Shown here: positions 61,601 to 64,000 of the stretch, in pieces
How positions within the stretch are numbered: position 1 is the stretch's first letter
Layout of the letters: each line of letters begins with the position of its first letter
Assembly (NCBI RefSeq): GCF_050947875.1
Contig: NC_134568.1
Coordinates: forward strand, 250,002,767-250,066,766
DNA: 64,000 nt
Source: Dermacentor variabilis
Taxonomy: Eukaryota; Arthropoda; Arachnida; Ixodida; Ixodidae
Reading direction: 5' to 3'
The notes under the pieces: model-generated
What the model saw: only the letters and a program-made list of their open reading frames with translations
Database searches by the model: none
What the model was told of the DNA's origin: nothing
Translations under genes and position numbers: made by a program

Positions 61601-64000
61601 TGAATGAGATGCTAAGCTATAGCTCATTGGATTTGCGCCGAAGTTGCGTTGCTTCCACGCTCGCAGAGACCACAGGCTTCCTTCTAACATTCATTACATG
61701 TTCACATGTTCGATGGAAGCCCCTCCGGCAAGGAAAGTATAAGACATATTAAAACAAGCAGTCATCAAAAAATGAAAGATAAATGGAAAATTGCGTTTCG
61801 GGACTCACACGGGTCCCTGAATGGCCCACTGCAACAAAATTTTGGACCGCGTAAATCAGTCTAGTTTGAGATAGTGTAAATATAGAGCAGCCTCCGTGCA
61901 AAATCTTACGTTTGAAGCACGAGTGGATGCGTCACGAAGGTCTCCCAAAAGTTGAAGTTTCTTAACACCGAAACTCTGGTAATGGCACAAGACTCAGAAC
62001 GCGCGACTTAACGCCACCTGATGGTGGTATTAAAGCGACACCTTTACATGACCTCCGGGATTAAGCGCCGGTCACGGTAAAGCCCACAGCTGCCCGCTGC
62101 ACGCTGGGAAATCTCGGAGGCGGGTGCACTTGTACTTCCGTCATATCCGCTAACACAAAGGCTGCACGCTTCGTCTGCTTAGGTGCTATTTAAAGGATGA
62201 TAATGAGATAAATTAGACAATTACCGGCCCTGCAGCATTGCCAAGATTGCTTCAGTAGTATATGCCCTACGTACTTTCTCATTACTGATTTAGCAAAGTG
62301 AAACTTCGTTGCAGTTCGCCTTTAAGAGTGGAGGACCCGTATGGACACCGAAACATCGTATTTATGCCTTTTCTTTTTTTGCTAGCGATTGTTTTAATTT
62401 GCCATCAGCTCTATTACAGTTTAATCAGAGTTATTTAGTACATTTAATAAAGGACTGTGGTTTAGCTTTACTTGAACAAACTTCAAAAGACTTGAAGCAG
62501 CTGCTCGCTCAAGTGAAAGTTCATTCAAGTGAAAGGAAACGAACACATGAAGCTGCTATCAGCACGCGGATTTTGTAATTGTTCACTGAAATGGGAAGGT
62601 ATGTTCGATAAAATGGGATTTCACTGTATCGCATGGTGCACTTGTCCAAAGGTATAGCCTAGCTTTGTGTATCTTTTCTATATCTCATTCATACTAACGT
62701 GGTTGCATAAAGTCGATGCGAATAGGGCTATACAGTAGCAATCCGTTAAGTCATATGTTTACTTCGTATAGCATTTGCAACAATATTTTAGCCAATTAGC
62801 CAGATAAGAATCCTTCAATAGAAAACTCTTATAACCCATTTACGAGGCTGCTTAGCGGTCATGTACTTTTTTATCCGTGCAAGTAATACAGCTCTTCACT
62901 TATGAAAAAAAAAGCAGTTTATTTCCTTTTGACGTGACTTCATTGAAAGAACATTATGTAAGCGGCGTACTCCATGCATTTTATTATTTCAACCCCTGTA
63001 TTAAAGAAGACGCAGCTCTTAACTGTTGCTGTGATACATCAAAATGTACGTTCGGGTTTTCGCATGACAAATGCTGCTAATGTTGTTTATATGTGAAATT
63101 TAAGCGTGGTGGTGTTTTGGGGCAGTGTCGCGTTTATATTGTTCTCTGTGTTTCTCTTCTGACTCATTTTGGCCTCCTGCAGTGTTATGCTATTAAGGAT
63201 GGTTTTGAATGGTACCTGACTGTTTTAATTCTTGAGCTTGATCTTATTTATGAGAGCGCTCCTTCTTATGTGTCTATCTTTGCGTATATGTCACGCGAAG
63301 TGTACATAGTTCCTTCTTCGTAGAGTATAAAACACGACATTTTATTGTGTAGGTACAACGTTAAAATCATGTGCCAAGTTAACGTAGCATTTAACCGCTT
63401 ATAACTTTCGTAACATTCCAACAATCGAGGGGCCCATTGACAGGTGTGGCAGCGAGGTATGATGCTTTTCTATATGTGTATGTATTTTCTGTTCGTCTGT
63501 TTCAGTAGTGTGTAGATGTGTATAAACCGTTGACAAATAATAAAACGTCCCCGATGACAAGTTTTGTCTTCTGAAACTTCGCAGAAGTGAAACTTATCGC
63601 TTGAAAGCAAAAGCACGTACATGATTGTACCGCCATCCACAAACCGTTTTCGTAGCACGGAAGTTCTCAAAAAGTTTAATTTCGTCACCACTTCTCCACA
63701 CAGCCGGAAATGTATATGTTAAGAATGCGGTAGTCGTGCGGAAAAGCACTCAACGCTTCGCTTCCGAGATGCACTGGCTGAGACGAAATTCCCCCTTTCT
63801 TTATAGAAGTCCACGCTCCGAAGAAATTCGCGGTTGGCTTTACATAGGCACAGTGGACGCAACCATAATGTAGACAGCCCTGCACTCGCTTATTTAGTGT
63901 AAAGCAGCAAGGTCCACGCTTTGCCCTCCATGTCCGCCAAAGCACAACGAAAGAGCTTGAAGATACGCTCTAGTACCTCATCGTTTTGTTACCACTGTCG
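58686..64000. other. 3' UTR of the host gene, then unannotated DNA
   Basis: No AATAAA follows the stop in the first 400 bases. The nearest variant is AATAAG at 59081. Beyond that I see no gene. A GA-rich run is at 59265-59288, a CACA-rich run at 60648-60682, and TTTGGACCGCGTAAAT near 61841 echoes 14668. Frames at 60242-60901, 62309-62578 and 63093-63323 lack motifs. Confidence 0.4.

Overview
This window looks like nuclear DNA from a hard tick (Ixodida). It is eukaryotic: one small gene is split by introns with GT..AG borders, there are no operons or ribosome binding sites, and most of the DNA is old transposable elements. The tick call is inference. It rests on several tRNA-derived SINE copies whose body (the stretch around CACGTTAAAGAACCCCAGGTGG) I recognise as the type abundant in ixodid ticks (the Ruka-like family), and on LINE and foldback repeats of familiar tick character. 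No species can be named. Most long open frames in the window are chance frames in GC-rich or simple-repeat DNA. || Layout. 0-1.3 kb: reverse transcriptase of a broken non-LTR element on the minus strand. 1.3-15 kb: mostly unannotatable DNA with one SINE, an AAT microsatellite, a GC-rich patch with paired CRE-like sites and a strong splice donor (6.6-6.95 kb), and scattered repeats. 15.2-20.3 kb: a dense transposon cluster with a LINE 3' end, an RTE-type LINE remnant, two tRNA-derived SINE families and a TIR element. 21-28.7 kb: almost featureless. 28.8-36.3 kb: three related foldback elements plus AT and GT microsatellites. 39 and 42.3 kb: two short near-perfect palindromes. 42.6-44.6 kb: a frameshifted Ty3/Gypsy pol fragment. 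47.9-58.7 kb: the only host gene I can assemble. || The host gene has four coding exons on the plus strand (47948-48027, 55489-55553, 55665-55786, 58506-58685). They splice in frame into a 148-residue basic protein with a signal peptide, six cysteines, one N-glycosylation sequon and an RKRR furin-like site. I do not recognise the family. Its 7.5 kb first intron carries two copies of a roughly 0.6-0.8 kb direct repeat, one of which contains a nested MITE. || The GC-rich patch at 6.6-6.95 kb could be a promoter with a non-coding first exon. Joining it to the gene at 48 kb would need a 41 kb intron, and this is speculation.
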